In this document: positions 51,943-61,038 of the stretch, piece after piece
Layout of the letters: each line of letters starts with the position of its first letter
Numbering within the stretch: position 1 is the first letter of the stretch
Source of the DNA: Syntrophales bacterium
Lineage (GTDB): Bacteria; Desulfobacterota; Syntrophia; Syntrophales; UBA2210
DNA: 64,000 nt
Assembly: GCA_023228425.1 (NCBI GenBank)
Contig: JALOBE010000009.1
Location: 23,591-87,590, forward strand
Direction: 5' to 3'
The notes under the pieces: generated by a model
The model's input: the letters and a program-made list of their open reading frames with translations, nothing else
Told to the model about the DNA's origin: nothing
Databases searched by the model: none
Program-made: the position numbers and the translations under genes

Positions 51943-52707
51943 ATGGAAAAGACGATCATAACGGAGCAGAAAGACGGCGTGTTGCTGCTGACCTTGAACC
52001 GCCCGGAACGGAAGAACGCCTTCGACCGGGCTCAATGGAAAGCCCTTGCCGCGGAACTGGATGCGGCCCGGGAAGACGACGGGGTTATCGTTGCCCTTAT
52101 AACGGGCGCGGGCGGAGATTTTTCGGCAGGCCAGGACTTGGCCGACTTTTCCGACCTCGTGGATGAACCCGCCTATCGGATATGCGAACGGGCCCTTGTC
52201 GATTTTGACAAGCCGCTTATCGGCGCTGTCAGGGGCGTGGCCGTCGGAGGCGGCGCGACCATGCTGTTTCATTGCGACATCGTTTACGTCGGTGAGAGCC
52301 TGCGCATGAGGCTGCCCTTTACCGCTCTCGGCATATCGCCTGAATTCGCCAGCACCTACATGCTTCAGGCCCTCATCGGACCCCGCAGGGCCGCGGAACT
52401 CATGTTGACCGCCGAATGGATCGATGCCGAACGGGCGGTAGAGACCGGAATAGCATCCCGCGGGTGTAAGGATGACGAACTGCTGGAAGAGGCGATGGCC
52501 CGGGCGGCGGAAATCGCCCGGTTGCCCCTGGCGTCGCTGCGGGAGGCCAAAAGAAGCCTCAGAGCGGTCCATGGGGCCGGTATCGAGGCAGCCCTCCGGG
52601 TCGAGCGCGAGAGCATGGAACGTCAGCTCGGCGGACCGGAAAATACCGAGGCCATACAGGCCATCATGGAAAAACGACAGCCCGATTTCCGTAATCTGAA
52701 GAGATAA
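51943..52707 (+). CDS. Enoyl-CoA hydratase/isomerase family protein
   Basis: 254 residues. The ATG at 51943 lies behind ATGAGGAGGGTC; an in-frame ATG 24 bp upstream is less likely. Crotonase motifs: NRPERKNAFD, GAGGDFSAGQDLADF (oxyanion loop) and GVAVGGGATMLFHCDI. The active-site region LPFTALGISPEFAST is closer to delta3-delta2-enoyl-CoA isomerases than to hydratases. Cytoplasmic, acts on fatty or aromatic acyl-CoA. No other beta-oxidation gene is near. Confidence 0.85.
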   Translation: MEKTIITEQKDGVLLLTLNRPERKNAFDRAQWKALAAELDAAREDDGVIVALITGAGGDFSAGQDLADFSDLVDEPAYRICERALVDFDKPLIGAVRGVAVGGGATMLFHCDIVYVGESLRMRLPFTALGISPEFASTYMLQALIGPRRAAELMLTAEWIDAERAVETGIASRGCKDDELLEEAMARAAEIARLPLASLREAKRSLRAVHGAGIEAALRVERESMERQLGGPENTEAIQAIMEKRQPDFRNLKR

Positions 52708-52760
52708 AAACGGAGCCGCAAGTCGGGAGAGCGCCGCCGGCTCCGGCAGGAAAGATTCCC

Positions 52761-53213
52761 ATGAGCACCCAGACGATCATCATTCTGTTCGTGGCTGCTG
52801 TCGTGGTTGTGGTACTGGTGAAAGGGCTCGGTGGAGGCCGCTACGGGAGACTCCTGCCCGCCGGGAACGTCGCCGAGCGCTACGAGACCTTCCGGGTTGA
52901 CCCCGAAAAGCAGTACTACACCAGTGGACCCGATTCCTGTCCCAACGCCCTGATGGGTATAAACAGGTCTTGGTCTCTCGAGGGCGGTTTGTGGAAAAAA
53001 CGCGATCTGACCGAGTCAGCCATGAAGAACCTTGTACTCGACATGCAGCGTAAAGCCCTGGACCACACCACAGTTCTCCACGGATTCGATGTTCTCGATG
53101 ATCGAGGGTGGAAAATCGGCGACTGGTACTCTGTCATGGGCCTCGACATCACGATACGGATACGGGGAGAAAAACGGGTCTCCATAACGACACCCTTCCC
53201 AAGAAACCGGTGA
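52761..53213 (+). CDS. Membrane-anchored paralogue of the lipoprotein at 21847
   Basis: 150 residues; ATG behind CAGGAAAG. An N-terminal membrane helix (IIILFVAAVVVVVLV) replaces the lipid anchor of its paralogue. The shared motif order is GRLLPAGNVAERYETF, YYTSGPDSCPNALMGINR, LW, MKNLVLDMQRKA, WKIGDWYSVMGLDITIRIRG and a final TP. This defines a small family within the genome. It lies 53 bp after the crotonase gene, so perhaps same transcript. Function unknown. Confidence 0.7.
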   Translation: MSTQTIIILFVAAVVVVVLVKGLGGGRYGRLLPAGNVAERYETFRVDPEKQYYTSGPDSCPNALMGINRSWSLEGGLWKKRDLTESAMKNLVLDMQRKALDHTTVLHGFDVLDDRGWKIGDWYSVMGLDITIRIRGEKRVSITTPFPRNR

Positions 53214-53330
53214 ATGATGTCATTCCGAGAGAGGCGGTCGAACCGACACAACCGATAAAGCGCGTTTCATTTCTCAAGACGTGCGCCGTCCCCGTGGACC
53301 TTTTTATCACTCGAGGCCTTTAAAATCCGT

Positions 53331-53655
53331 CATTCCGGGGAGCGCAGCAAGTTTTGTCATTTCGAGGAGCGCAGCGACGAGAAATCTTTCTTTGCGACCG
53401 TCATCCACCAATGTGAAAGATTTCTCCCTTCGGTCGAAATGACGGCACGGAGCGGCCGCAGTGACGGTCCGGGCTGGCCGCAGTGACGGCGTGGGGCTGG
53501 TCGAAATGATGGCGTGGACCGGGCGAGGATGGTGAAGCGGGTGGTTGCGATAGCGAAGGGTGGCGCTTGGAATAGCGGCACGGGGCGGCCGCAGTGACGG
53601 TCCGGGCTGGTCGCAGTGACGGCATGGGGCGCTTGGAATGACGGTCCGGGGCGGA
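53331..53655. repeat. Array of GTCATTTCGA-type motifs and diverged relatives
   Basis: Begins TCCGGGGAGCGCAGCAAG and TGTCATTTCGAGGAGCGCAG, then runs into repeated variants such as GCGGCCGCAGTGACGGTCCG (twice). Fills the gap between two convergent genes. No gene. Confidence 0.7.
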
Positions 53656-53662
53656 TCAGGAC

Positions 53663-54328
53663 TTACAGATTCGTGTCCATGGGGATCAGGCCGTTCTGGA
53701 GAGCCAGTTTGATAAGCTCCGCGTTGCTGGACGCACCCAATTTTTTCATGATGCGATGGCGGTAGGTGTCGGCCGTGCTGTTGGCGATGCAGAGGCTGTC
53801 GGCGATTTTTTTTGACGGATATCCTTCCACGACCAGCCGGAGCACTTCGTATTCCCGCTGGCTGAGTATGCTCAGCAGGCTGCCCGAGTCGTTGTTTTTC
53901 GCCCGGTGCTTAACGTATTCATCGATCACGATTGACGATATCTGCCGGCACAGGTACGTCTTCCCCGCGTTTACCGTCCTGATGGCCTTCAGGACCTCCT
54001 TTCCCGCGAGATCCTTGAGCAGGTAGCCCTTCGCTCCCGCGTTCAAGGAACGGAAAACATGCTCCTCCGTGGAGTACATGGACAGCATGATGACGTTCAC
54101 GTTCGGAAGGGTTCTCTTGATGATTTCCGTTGCCCCGATTCCACTGAGCCGGGGCATGTTGATATCCATCAGGACGATCGGAGGGGTGAGCTTCCTGGCC
54201 ATGGTGACGGCTTCCCGCCCGTTGGTCGCCTGTCCCACCACCTTCATTTCCTGGTCTCTTTCTATGAGAAGTGTTAACCCTTCCCGGAACATGACGTGAT
54301 CATCGGCTATCAAAATGTTAATGCTCAT
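53663..54328 (-). CDS. NarL/FixJ-family response regulator
   Basis: 221 residues from the ATG at 54328 (MSINILIADDHVMF), behind GGAGGAG; longer frames upstream are not supported. Receiver domain with phospho-acceptor in PIVLMDINMPRLSG and Lys in GYLLKDLAGKEV; C-terminal LuxR-type HTH (LSQREYEVLRLVVEGYPSKK). It has no adjacent kinase on its own strand; a kinase and a stand-alone receiver follow the surface locus. Divergently transcribed from the surface locus, so a candidate regulator of it. Confidence 0.9.
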   Translation of the reverse strand: MSINILIADDHVMFREGLTLLIERDQEMKVVGQATNGREAVTMARKLTPPIVLMDINMPRLSGIGATEIIKRTLPNVNVIMLSMYSTEEHVFRSLNAGAKGYLLKDLAGKEVLKAIRTVNAGKTYLCRQISSIVIDEYVKHRAKNNDSGSLLSILSQREYEVLRLVVEGYPSKKIADSLCIANSTADTYRHRIMKKLGASSNAELIKLALQNGLIPMDTNL

Positions 54329-54346
54329 AGAGAACTCCTCCGTGAC

Positions 54347-54372
54347 AACGTCCCCTTGTTTTCGGGGACGTT
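54347..54372. promoter_or_regulatory. Hairpin/palindrome in the leader of the response regulator gene
   Basis: AACGTCCCC and GGGGACGTT form perfect 9-bp arms around an 8-nt T-rich loop, 19 bp upstream of the response regulator start on the minus strand. It could be an operator for autoregulation or a leader structure that limits translation. Confidence 0.45.
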
Positions 54373-54963
54373 CCCGTGAATTATCCGTTTCTCCACCGTG
54401 TTTCATCGGTATCACCGTCCCTTCCGGCGACGCGGACCACCGGTCCTTTCCTTTTGAAAACGTCAACCCGGTCGGCTTCTTCGCCGCTGTCAGGCCTGTA
54501 ACGTCGTCCGCCGGTCACGGGCCATGTCTTCGGACATTGCTACATCGCATGTCTTTCTAACACGACAGGACCGGAAGAGTTAAGAATCAGTTGCACGGCG
54601 GTTTCGGTGCGTCAAAGATGAGGAGGATGTGCCCGGTCGATACACCGGTCGAAGAATGCTCAACGGCGCGTTTGTTCCGGGTCGGCAGTAGTCGGAAGTA
54701 CAGCTATCTCCACATGACATGTACAAATAGCGGGAATGTTAACGGGGACCCATTCCTAGTATGGTGTTCCTACCAGAAGAAGCAGGATATTTCAACAACA
54801 GATGTTCAATGCCGCCCGCTTCGTATCCCGTCCCCGGTCCGCGATCCCCTCTCCTCCGAATTATCAGGGTTCCATCATAGGACAAGGGCTCGTGGAACCC
54901 GGCGTCAAGGGTTCCGGGCGTCGCGCGCCCGGCAGGATGTTCACTGAACGAAAGGAGCGTGCA
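54373..54963. other. Intergenic region between divergent regulator and surface locus
   Basis: About 590 bp with no supported gene. It should contain the promoters of both the response regulator and the surface locus, but I see no strong sigma70 box. A plus-strand frame from 54802 is in phase with the subunit gene but lacks signal features and a ribosome site, so it is treated as leader. Confidence 0.4.
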
Positions 54964-55530
54964 ATGAAAAAAAGAGCTCTGGTGATGTGTATTGCCGTCC
55001 TCGCGGTTCTCGCCGCCCGGACCGGCCCGGCGGAGGCGGCCGATAATACCGACAGCCACCTCGTGGAGATCACTGTCAGCGAGGTGGCGAACCTGCGTAT
55101 TCACGAAGGAACGACCGTTATGGCCGCGATCGGGAGCCCGGAAACCGCCGGTGACTCACCCCTGATCACGTATACAAACGCCAACACCAATTATCTGCAG
55201 TACACGTCAATCGTCGCGGACGGCGCCACCAGAAAGATCACCGGGGCGATCACCGGCGCCTCACCGGTTCCAAATGGTTTGGTTCTCAGGGTGGTTCCCA
55301 GTAGTGCCACCGGGAACAAAGTCGGCGCCGTGGGTTCGGCGGTACCCACAACGGTAACGCTCGGTACCGTCGCTGCGGACATCGTGACGGGCATCGGCAG
55401 CGGTTATACGGGGACAGCGGCGACAGACGGCGTGAAGCTGACCTACAGTGTTGCCCTGACACCGGAAGACCTGGAGACGGCGGGTACGGTCACCATCGAG
55501 GTCACCTACACGCTGACCGACGGTTCCTGA
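54964..55530 (+). CDS. Secreted pilin- or adhesin-subunit-like protein
   Basis: 188 residues; ATG behind GAAAGGAG. Signal peptide MKKRALVMCIAVLAVLAART with cleavage after AEA. The mature protein begins ADNTDSHLVEITVSEV and is Thr/Ala/Gly-rich all-beta, ending VTIEVTYTLTDG, a pattern common to small secreted beta-sandwich proteins of unknown role in many environmental bacteria. No Cys. First gene of a four-gene locus, followed by a DUF916-like protein and an usher-like protein, so I infer it is the main structural subunit. Confidence 0.75.
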   Translation: MKKRALVMCIAVLAVLAARTGPAEAADNTDSHLVEITVSEVANLRIHEGTTVMAAIGSPETAGDSPLITYTNANTNYLQYTSIVADGATRKITGAITGASPVPNGLVLRVVPSSATGNKVGAVGSAVPTTVTLGTVAADIVTGIGSGYTGTAATDGVKLTYSVALTPEDLETAGTVTIEVTYTLTDGS

Positions 55531-55543
55531 TCCCGGCTGCGCG

Positions 55544-56407
55544 ATGAAGGGGGCGAAGGTTCTTTCAGATTCCCGGGCCGCCATGAAGGATGTCGTCACA
55601 TGGCTCGGGTTCACAGGCGTGGCGGCACTTCTCGTCCTGCTGACGGCAGCGCCGGTTGTCGCTGAGATCAGCGTCGTGGGGGCCTTGAGCCGTCACATGG
55701 TCCTCGCGCCCGGTGACGAGGCTCAGGGACGGGTAATCGTACGCAACCAAGGTACCCGGGACCGTATTGTCCGTGTCCGTCTGACGGATTACCGCAGCCG
55801 CTCGGACGGCACCACCCGGTACGGGGAGGCCGGGCGACTTGACCGATCCAACGCGCCATGGGTGCATGTCGTACCCCGGGAACGGGTAATCCCGGCCAAC
55901 AGTTCATCGTCCTTTACGTTTATAGCGCGTGTCCCCCATGACCCGTCCCTGGCGGGAACCTATTGGAGCATGCTCCTGGTGGAACCCCTGCCGATGGAGG
56001 TTCTCCGACCGCCCGACGAACACGAAGGCCGGCCGCGGCTGAACATCCGTACGACCGTGCGCACGGGAATCCACCTGATCATCCACATCCGCGGCACGGG
56101 ACGGACCGACGCGCGCTTTCAGGGGCAGATGCTGGAAGAGACGGAGGGGCGGCCCGTGCTGCGGTTCGACCTTGAAAACACCGGTGAGCGTCATTTGAAC
56201 GTCGCGGTATGGACGGAGCTTTTCGATGAACAGGGTCTTTCCATCGGTCGTTTCGACGCCCCGCGGCAGGCCCTGCTTCCGGGAAACTCGTCACGGGTGC
56301 GCGTCGCCCTGCCGGGAGTTCCGTCCGGCGCATACAGCGCGCTCGTCATAGCCGATGACGGGAGAGACAATGTGTTCGGCGCTCGGTACGAGATTGTCAT
56401 CCCCTAG
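55544..56407 (+). CDS. DUF916-like periplasmic chaperone-type protein
   Basis: 287 residues from 55544; ATG at 55583 is an alternative that places the signal peptide at the very N-terminus. The signal ends near PVVA-EIS. Two Ig-like domains follow. The first carries APGDEAQGRVIVRNQGTRDR, TDYRSRSDGTTRYGE, NAPWVHVVPRERVIPANS and GTYWSMLLVEP. These are close in pattern to the DUF916 domain that, in Gram-positive WxL systems, partners with surface subunits. Here a periplasmic chaperone or subunit-binding role is inferred. 13 bp after the subunit gene. Confidence 0.72.
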   Translation: MKGAKVLSDSRAAMKDVVTWLGFTGVAALLVLLTAAPVVAEISVVGALSRHMVLAPGDEAQGRVIVRNQGTRDRIVRVRLTDYRSRSDGTTRYGEAGRLDRSNAPWVHVVPRERVIPANSSSSFTFIARVPHDPSLAGTYWSMLLVEPLPMEVLRPPDEHEGRPRLNIRTTVRTGIHLIIHIRGTGRTDARFQGQMLEETEGRPVLRFDLENTGERHLNVAVWTELFDEQGLSIGRFDAPRQALLPGNSSRVRVALPGVPSGAYSALVIADDGRDNVFGARYEIVIP

Positions 56408-56655
56408 AAACAGGCCTCCGGGGGCCCTACGTGACCTGACGACCTCGTAGAACGTCGAAAAACGTAAGAGGCTGAACAGTTTCGTAAAAGTTTCGGCGGG
56501 CAGGGCGAGCGCGCCCCGAGAAATGAGGCCTGTTTTGGACTGCGGTGCGGGAACGAAGAAAAAAGCGCTGAGCGGCATCCGGTTATAATGCCTGAGATCA
56601 TATCCTCCGCTACCTTTGTACGATGCCGCCATGCCCGTATGAATCTGGAATTGCC
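56408..56655. other. Gap with repeat debris inside the surface locus
   Basis: Contains AACGTCGAAAAACGTAAGAG and GTTTCGTAAAAGTTTCGG, related to the dispersed repeats, and no gene. The gap may weaken co-transcription between the chaperone-like and usher-like genes. Confidence 0.45.
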
Positions 56656-59547
56656 ATGGCGTTGCGTATCAGACTGTCTGCCGGGTACTCCTGGATAGCC
56701 GCTTCCATTCTGTTGACCGGCGCCATAGGAGCGCTCCCCTCGATTGCTCTTGGGCGGGGAATAGAAGTGCAAAGGACATCATCTGAATTCATTCAGGCCG
56801 ATCCGGAGCAAATTGTCACCCTGTCGTTCCGGGTTGCCAACCGCTCATCCCGGGAAGAAACCCTCCGGGAGCGGGTCGAACTGCCGGAGGGATGGCATCT
56901 GGTGGTGCCTCTTTTTGATTTTATTCTCGGGGCGGGCGGGGAGATGTCGCGCATCGTGGTTATCAGGACAGGGCGTCCGCAGGCCGCCGGAGACTATGAT
57001 GTCCGGTATCACGTGACCAGCAGGCGTGACAGCTCCGTGAGCGTTTCTGAGTCCCTCAAGGTGATAGTTCCGTCCCGGTGCGAACTGTATCTTCTTCCGG
57101 AAGGCCCCCTGCCGGAGCGGGTGGCCGCCGGCGAACCCTTTTCATTCCAGGCCCGTCTGGTCAACGGAGGAAACGTGCCGATCACGGTGACGCTGAGCGC
57201 CGCCATCACCGGCGGCGGTACCGTCACCGTTGAGCCCGCATCCTTCGGACTTGCCGCCGGGGACAGCCGGGTGGTCGGCGTCGGCGGTCATGCCGACCCG
57301 GCGCTGAAACAGCCGCGGCGCCGGAGCGTGCTGATTGACGCCGCCTGTGATCGATTGCAGGACGGCCGGCCTCTGACGGCGCGGGTAACCGTTCCCATCG
57401 AGGTGGTTCCTCTTGTGGCGGGAGAGGACATATACCACCGCTTTCCCCTGGAACTTTCCGTCCTCGCGGGGCTCGACGATCACCGGCAGGGAATGCAGTT
57501 TTCCCTGGCAGGCGAGGGACACCTGGACGAAAACCGGCGGCACAGGCTGGAATTTTCCCTCCGCGCGCCGGACAGGACGGGCCGTGCCGTGCTCGGTGAC
57601 CGCGATGAATACTGGATGCGCTACGGAACAACCCGCTGGACGGCGAAAGCCGGCGATCTGGCCTACGGGCTTTCAGACCTGACTTCACACTATCGATACG
57701 GCCGGGGCGCCGGCGTCGAGCTTCACGTGCCGGCCGGCTCCCTGACGGCGGGCATGTACCATGCGGCCGACAGGTGGGGTTTTCAGGAGCGCCGGGATAC
57801 CGGCGGCTACCTTTCCCACGTCCCCGGACCCGGGGCGGAACTGCGCTTCAATGTTCTCCGGCTCCACTATGACGCCTGGAGCAGTTTTCCGGCCACCGGC
57901 GACACTCTCTTCAGCCTTCAGGGACAGTTCCGGTTCCGTGATCGGCACCGGATCGAGATGGAATACGGTTTCAGCCGCGGTGACCGTCACAACATGGAAA
58001 TGAGCCGCGGCGGCAGGGAAGGCGACGCGAAGGACAGGGCGCTCCGCCTTTCCTACAACGGAGTCCTGTTCAGGGATGTGGGTATTATCCTGTCCAGCCG
58101 TCGATCGGGTCCCGATTTTTCCGGCCGGAACTCCGATTCCGCTGTACGTGCCGCATCCCTCTCGGTGCCTCTGAACAGGCGAATGCGCTTCAACAGCTCC
58201 TGCAATCGATACGAGCGCAATCTTCAGGGAGACCCGCGGCGCGGTTCCGCTCCCAGGGAGAACCTTTACCGCAGCGGAGTCAGCATGAAATTGCCCCTGC
58301 GGTGGTTTGTGGGTTTCTATTACGAGCGCTACGACCGTTCCGACGATCTGCCCGCCGACGCCCGGCGTCTTCGAGAACACAATGCCCGCGTTACCGCGGG
58401 ACGAAGTGCAGGACCGCTCTGGTATCGCCTGGAGGCTCGCCGGGGCAGGGGTGAGGACCTGCTTCGCCGGGTGGATTACCGTTCCGCCGCCTATGAAGCC
58501 TCGGCGGCCTTCAGGCACCGCCGCGGCCTGTTTATTTCACTGATCTGCGGTTTCGGCACGGACGATCAGGACAGGGGCGAACGCTATCTGCTGCGGAGAG
58601 AACGGTACTTCGGTGGTTCTGTCCGCTGGAAGCCGACTGAAAACGGTACCATGTACGGTACCTACCGGCGCAATGACCTGGACTGCCCGGGCCGGCCGAT
58701 GCGCGAGCGGGCCGATACCGACCATTACAACGCCGGTTTTCGCTATCGCCTGCCCAACGGCCACCGCCTGGAGCTCGACGTCCGCCGTTCCGACGGGAGC
58801 GCCCGGGAGTCCCGGACCATCTGTCAAGCCACCTATACGATTCCCCTGGATATCCCCTTGGGCCGGCGACAATCCTCCGGTTCACTGTCGGGAAAGATTA
58901 CGCGGGCCGATGTTCCGGGTCGGGCGGTCCGCGCCGGTGCCGTGGTTTACGTGGACGACACGGCATCCCGAACCGACGATCAGGGGCGTTTTCAATTCCT
59001 GACACTGTCCCCGGGGGTGTATGAGCTGCGTCTGGACGAACGCGTCCTGGAAGAGGGCCTCGTGGTTGCCGACGGAACGTCAACAACGGTGACCGTAGCC
59101 GGGGGAACGTCGGTTGAACGGGACATCAGGCTGACCGCTTCGGCTTCCCTTTTCGGGCGGATTGTCATTGTTGAACCGGAGCGTGATCCAGAGCGCGCGG
59201 AGGGCGACAGTTTCCTTGTGGGCGATGGGAATGGAGCCGGCTCCAACGGGGGCGGCCTCGGCGGAATCGAGGGTATCCTGGTGGAAATATGCCGTCACGG
59301 TGACCTGCGCCGCACCATCAGCGATCAGCACGGAACGTTTCTTTTCGAGGGGTTGCACCCCGGCGAATGGACAGTGAAGGTGTACGGCCACAATCTGCCC
59401 GAGCACCATTACACTGAACGATCCACCCTGTCCGTATCCATGGCGCCGGGTGAAACGGGAGAGATTGTCGTTGAGGTCCGTCCTCGTCTCCGACGGATCA
59501 AAAATGTCGGGAAATACCGCCTGCCCGATGAAATCGGCATGGAATAG
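56656..59547 (+). CDS. Usher-like outer-membrane protein with Ig-like N-terminus and carboxypeptidase-regulatory-like C-terminus
   Basis: 963 residues from 56656; the upstream ATG at 56623 is possible. Signal peptide (ASILLTGAIGALPSIALG). About residues 30-250: two Ig-like/NEW3-like domains. About 260-740: long run of alternating short strands rich in Tyr, Arg and aromatic ends (YWMRYGTTRWTAKAGDLAYG, RHRIEMEYGFSRGD), consistent with a large outer-membrane beta-barrel. About 745-950: two or three CarboxypepD-reg/SpaA-like beta-sandwiches (SGSLSGKITRADVPG, TDDQGRFQFLTLSPGVYELR, DQHGTFLFEGLHPGEWTVKV). This order mimics fimbrial ushers. Membership in a named usher family is not claimed. Confidence 0.7.
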   Translation: MALRIRLSAGYSWIAASILLTGAIGALPSIALGRGIEVQRTSSEFIQADPEQIVTLSFRVANRSSREETLRERVELPEGWHLVVPLFDFILGAGGEMSRIVVIRTGRPQAAGDYDVRYHVTSRRDSSVSVSESLKVIVPSRCELYLLPEGPLPERVAAGEPFSFQARLVNGGNVPITVTLSAAITGGGTVTVEPASFGLAAGDSRVVGVGGHADPALKQPRRRSVLIDAACDRLQDGRPLTARVTVPIEVVPLVAGEDIYHRFPLELSVLAGLDDHRQGMQFSLAGEGHLDENRRHRLEFSLRAPDRTGRAVLGDRDEYWMRYGTTRWTAKAGDLAYGLSDLTSHYRYGRGAGVELHVPAGSLTAGMYHAADRWGFQERRDTGGYLSHVPGPGAELRFNVLRLHYDAWSSFPATGDTLFSLQGQFRFRDRHRIEMEYGFSRGDRHNMEMSRGGREGDAKDRALRLSYNGVLFRDVGIILSSRRSGPDFSGRNSDSAVRAASLSVPLNRRMRFNSSCNRYERNLQGDPRRGSAPRENLYRSGVSMKLPLRWFVGFYYERYDRSDDLPADARRLREHNARVTAGRSAGPLWYRLEARRGRGEDLLRRVDYRSAAYEASAAFRHRRGLFISLICGFGTDDQDRGERYLLRRERYFGGSVRWKPTENGTMYGTYRRNDLDCPGRPMRERADTDHYNAGFRYRLPNGHRLELDVRRSDGSARESRTICQATYTIPLDIPLGRRQSSGSLSGKITRADVPGRAVRAGAVVYVDDTASRTDDQGRFQFLTLSPGVYELRLDERVLEEGLVVADGTSTTVTVAGGTSVERDIRLTASASLFGRIVIVEPERDPERAEGDSFLVGDGNGAGSNGGGLGGIEGILVEICRHGDLRRTISDQHGTFLFEGLHPGEWTVKVYGHNLPEHHYTERSTLSVSMAPGETGEIVVEVRPRLRRIKNVGKYRLPDEIGME

Positions 59548-59557
59548 GAGAACGCTC

Positions 59558-60931
59558 ATGGCCATCGATCTTCCGGTATCCTGGAAGGCCCGTGCCGCCC
59601 GTGCGGGAGGGTTTCTGGCAAGCGTCGCGCTGGTCGTCGTCCCGGTCTTTCCGGCCGTGGAAGTCGCCCTGTGCTTCGATTGCCCCGCCCTGGGGGATGC
59701 CACGTACGAAAGCGGCGCGTACTGTGTCCACGAATACACCACCGTCGGCGGCGCGAGCTTCCAGCGGCCCCATCCGGACATACAGGATGTGGAGTATCTC
59801 GTGGTAGGGGGCGGCGGGGGCGGAGCAGGCATGGCTCCGGCGGGGTCCTTCGGGGCCGGCGGCGGGGGTGGGGCCGGCGGCATGGTGGAAGGTGCCATGC
59901 GTATCGATGACACAATCTACCCCATAACGGTGGGTTTCGGCGGAGCGGGAGGATCGCGAATCGGAACCGCCGATGGGGGAACAGGGAAGGACGGATGCGA
60001 TTCACGTCTTGGTTCCCGTGTGGCCGTGGGTGGCGGCGGGGGCGGAACATTCACCACCGGTCCCACCATGGGGAATCCCGGAAGACCCGGCGGTTCGGGC
60101 GGCGGGGGAGGGTTGAGGAGCGGTGTCCCGGGAGGCGCGAGTACCCAGACAAGCCCTGCCGGCGGACGGGGATACGGTCATGATGGAGGCAGCTCCGGCC
60201 CTTCAGGCTCCGCTGTATGCGGTATCTATGACAATCACGCCGGTGGAGGCGGCGGCGGGGCGGGCACGTCCGGCTCCCATGGCGGCGTCTGCCGGGGCGG
60301 AAGCGGCGGTGACGGACGCCTCTCACCCGTCACGGGAACCATGCTCGCCGGTGGCGGCGGGGGTGCCGGGTACAGCGGCTGCGGTTTCGGCGGTTCGGGC
60401 GGCGGGGGTGACGGCGCCATGAGAGACGGCGGAGACGGCATGGCGGGAACCGCCGGTTCGGGCGGCGGCGGAGGCGGCAGCAGTTCCGGAAACGGCGGTG
60501 ACGGCGGATCGGGCATCGTTGTGATCCGTTATGAAAAGCCGGCCAACAGGGTTACCGTGGACGGTCCCGTCATCCTGAACGTGGGCGGGGGAATCACCAT
60601 CGGCGGCCAGGGTCAGGCCTCGGATGAAGACTTCCTGACCGCCACCCTCGGCTGGGTATCGGTGGTCGACGGCGGCACGAATCGTCTGACGGCCGTGATA
60701 CGCAGCGGCACCCTCCCCTCCGGAACGGCGCTTTCAGTGAACGGAGACGGCTTTAACACGGTCAGACTCACCGATGTTCCCCAGGCGATCAGATCAGGAA
60801 TCAGAAACGAAGCGCGTACCGGCGCGAAACTTGCCTACAGGCTGGAAGTGACGGATTTTTCCTCACTGGCGCCGATAGAAACGGCACGGTCGGTGACGGT
60901 GGAATTCGCCATCGAGGAGGCGGAACCCTAG
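59558..60931 (+). CDS. Gly-rich secreted protein with C-terminal subunit-like domain (putative tip adhesin)
   Basis: 457 residues; ATG at 59558 behind TAGGAG. Signal region near residues 10-38. The mature N-terminus has YCVHEYTTVGGASFQRP, then VEYLVVGGGGGGAG and a ~250-residue Gly-rich domain of the Gly_rich_2 type, ending GGSGIVVIRYEKP. The last ~125 residues (NRLTAVIRSGTLPSGTALSV, GAKLAYRLEVTDF, VTVEFAIEEA) have the strand pattern of the 188-residue subunit. Cap or adhesin at the end of the surface polymer is inferred. 10 bp after the usher-like gene. Confidence 0.7.
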   Translation: MAIDLPVSWKARAARAGGFLASVALVVVPVFPAVEVALCFDCPALGDATYESGAYCVHEYTTVGGASFQRPHPDIQDVEYLVVGGGGGGAGMAPAGSFGAGGGGGAGGMVEGAMRIDDTIYPITVGFGGAGGSRIGTADGGTGKDGCDSRLGSRVAVGGGGGGTFTTGPTMGNPGRPGGSGGGGGLRSGVPGGASTQTSPAGGRGYGHDGGSSGPSGSAVCGIYDNHAGGGGGGAGTSGSHGGVCRGGSGGDGRLSPVTGTMLAGGGGGAGYSGCGFGGSGGGGDGAMRDGGDGMAGTAGSGGGGGGSSSGNGGDGGSGIVVIRYEKPANRVTVDGPVILNVGGGITIGGQGQASDEDFLTATLGWVSVVDGGTNRLTAVIRSGTLPSGTALSVNGDGFNTVRLTDVPQAIRSGIRNEARTGAKLAYRLEVTDFSSLAPIETARSVTVEFAIEEAEP

Positions 60932-60938
60932 CACCGCG

Positions 60939-60967
60939 CACGCTTCATGGTCCCTCAGGGAAGCGTG
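60939..60967 (+). terminator. Hairpin after the surface locus
   Basis: CACGCTTC pairs with GAAGCGTG, with an inner TCCCT/AGGGA stem; a short T-run follows about 10 bp later. It would separate the surface locus from the kinase gene, partially. Confidence 0.5.
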
Positions 60968-61038
60968 TCCCGGCGCTTTTCTCGGCATTCGGACTTTTTC
61001 CGATGCCGTCAATGCCAGACAGAAAGGGGATCGATGCC

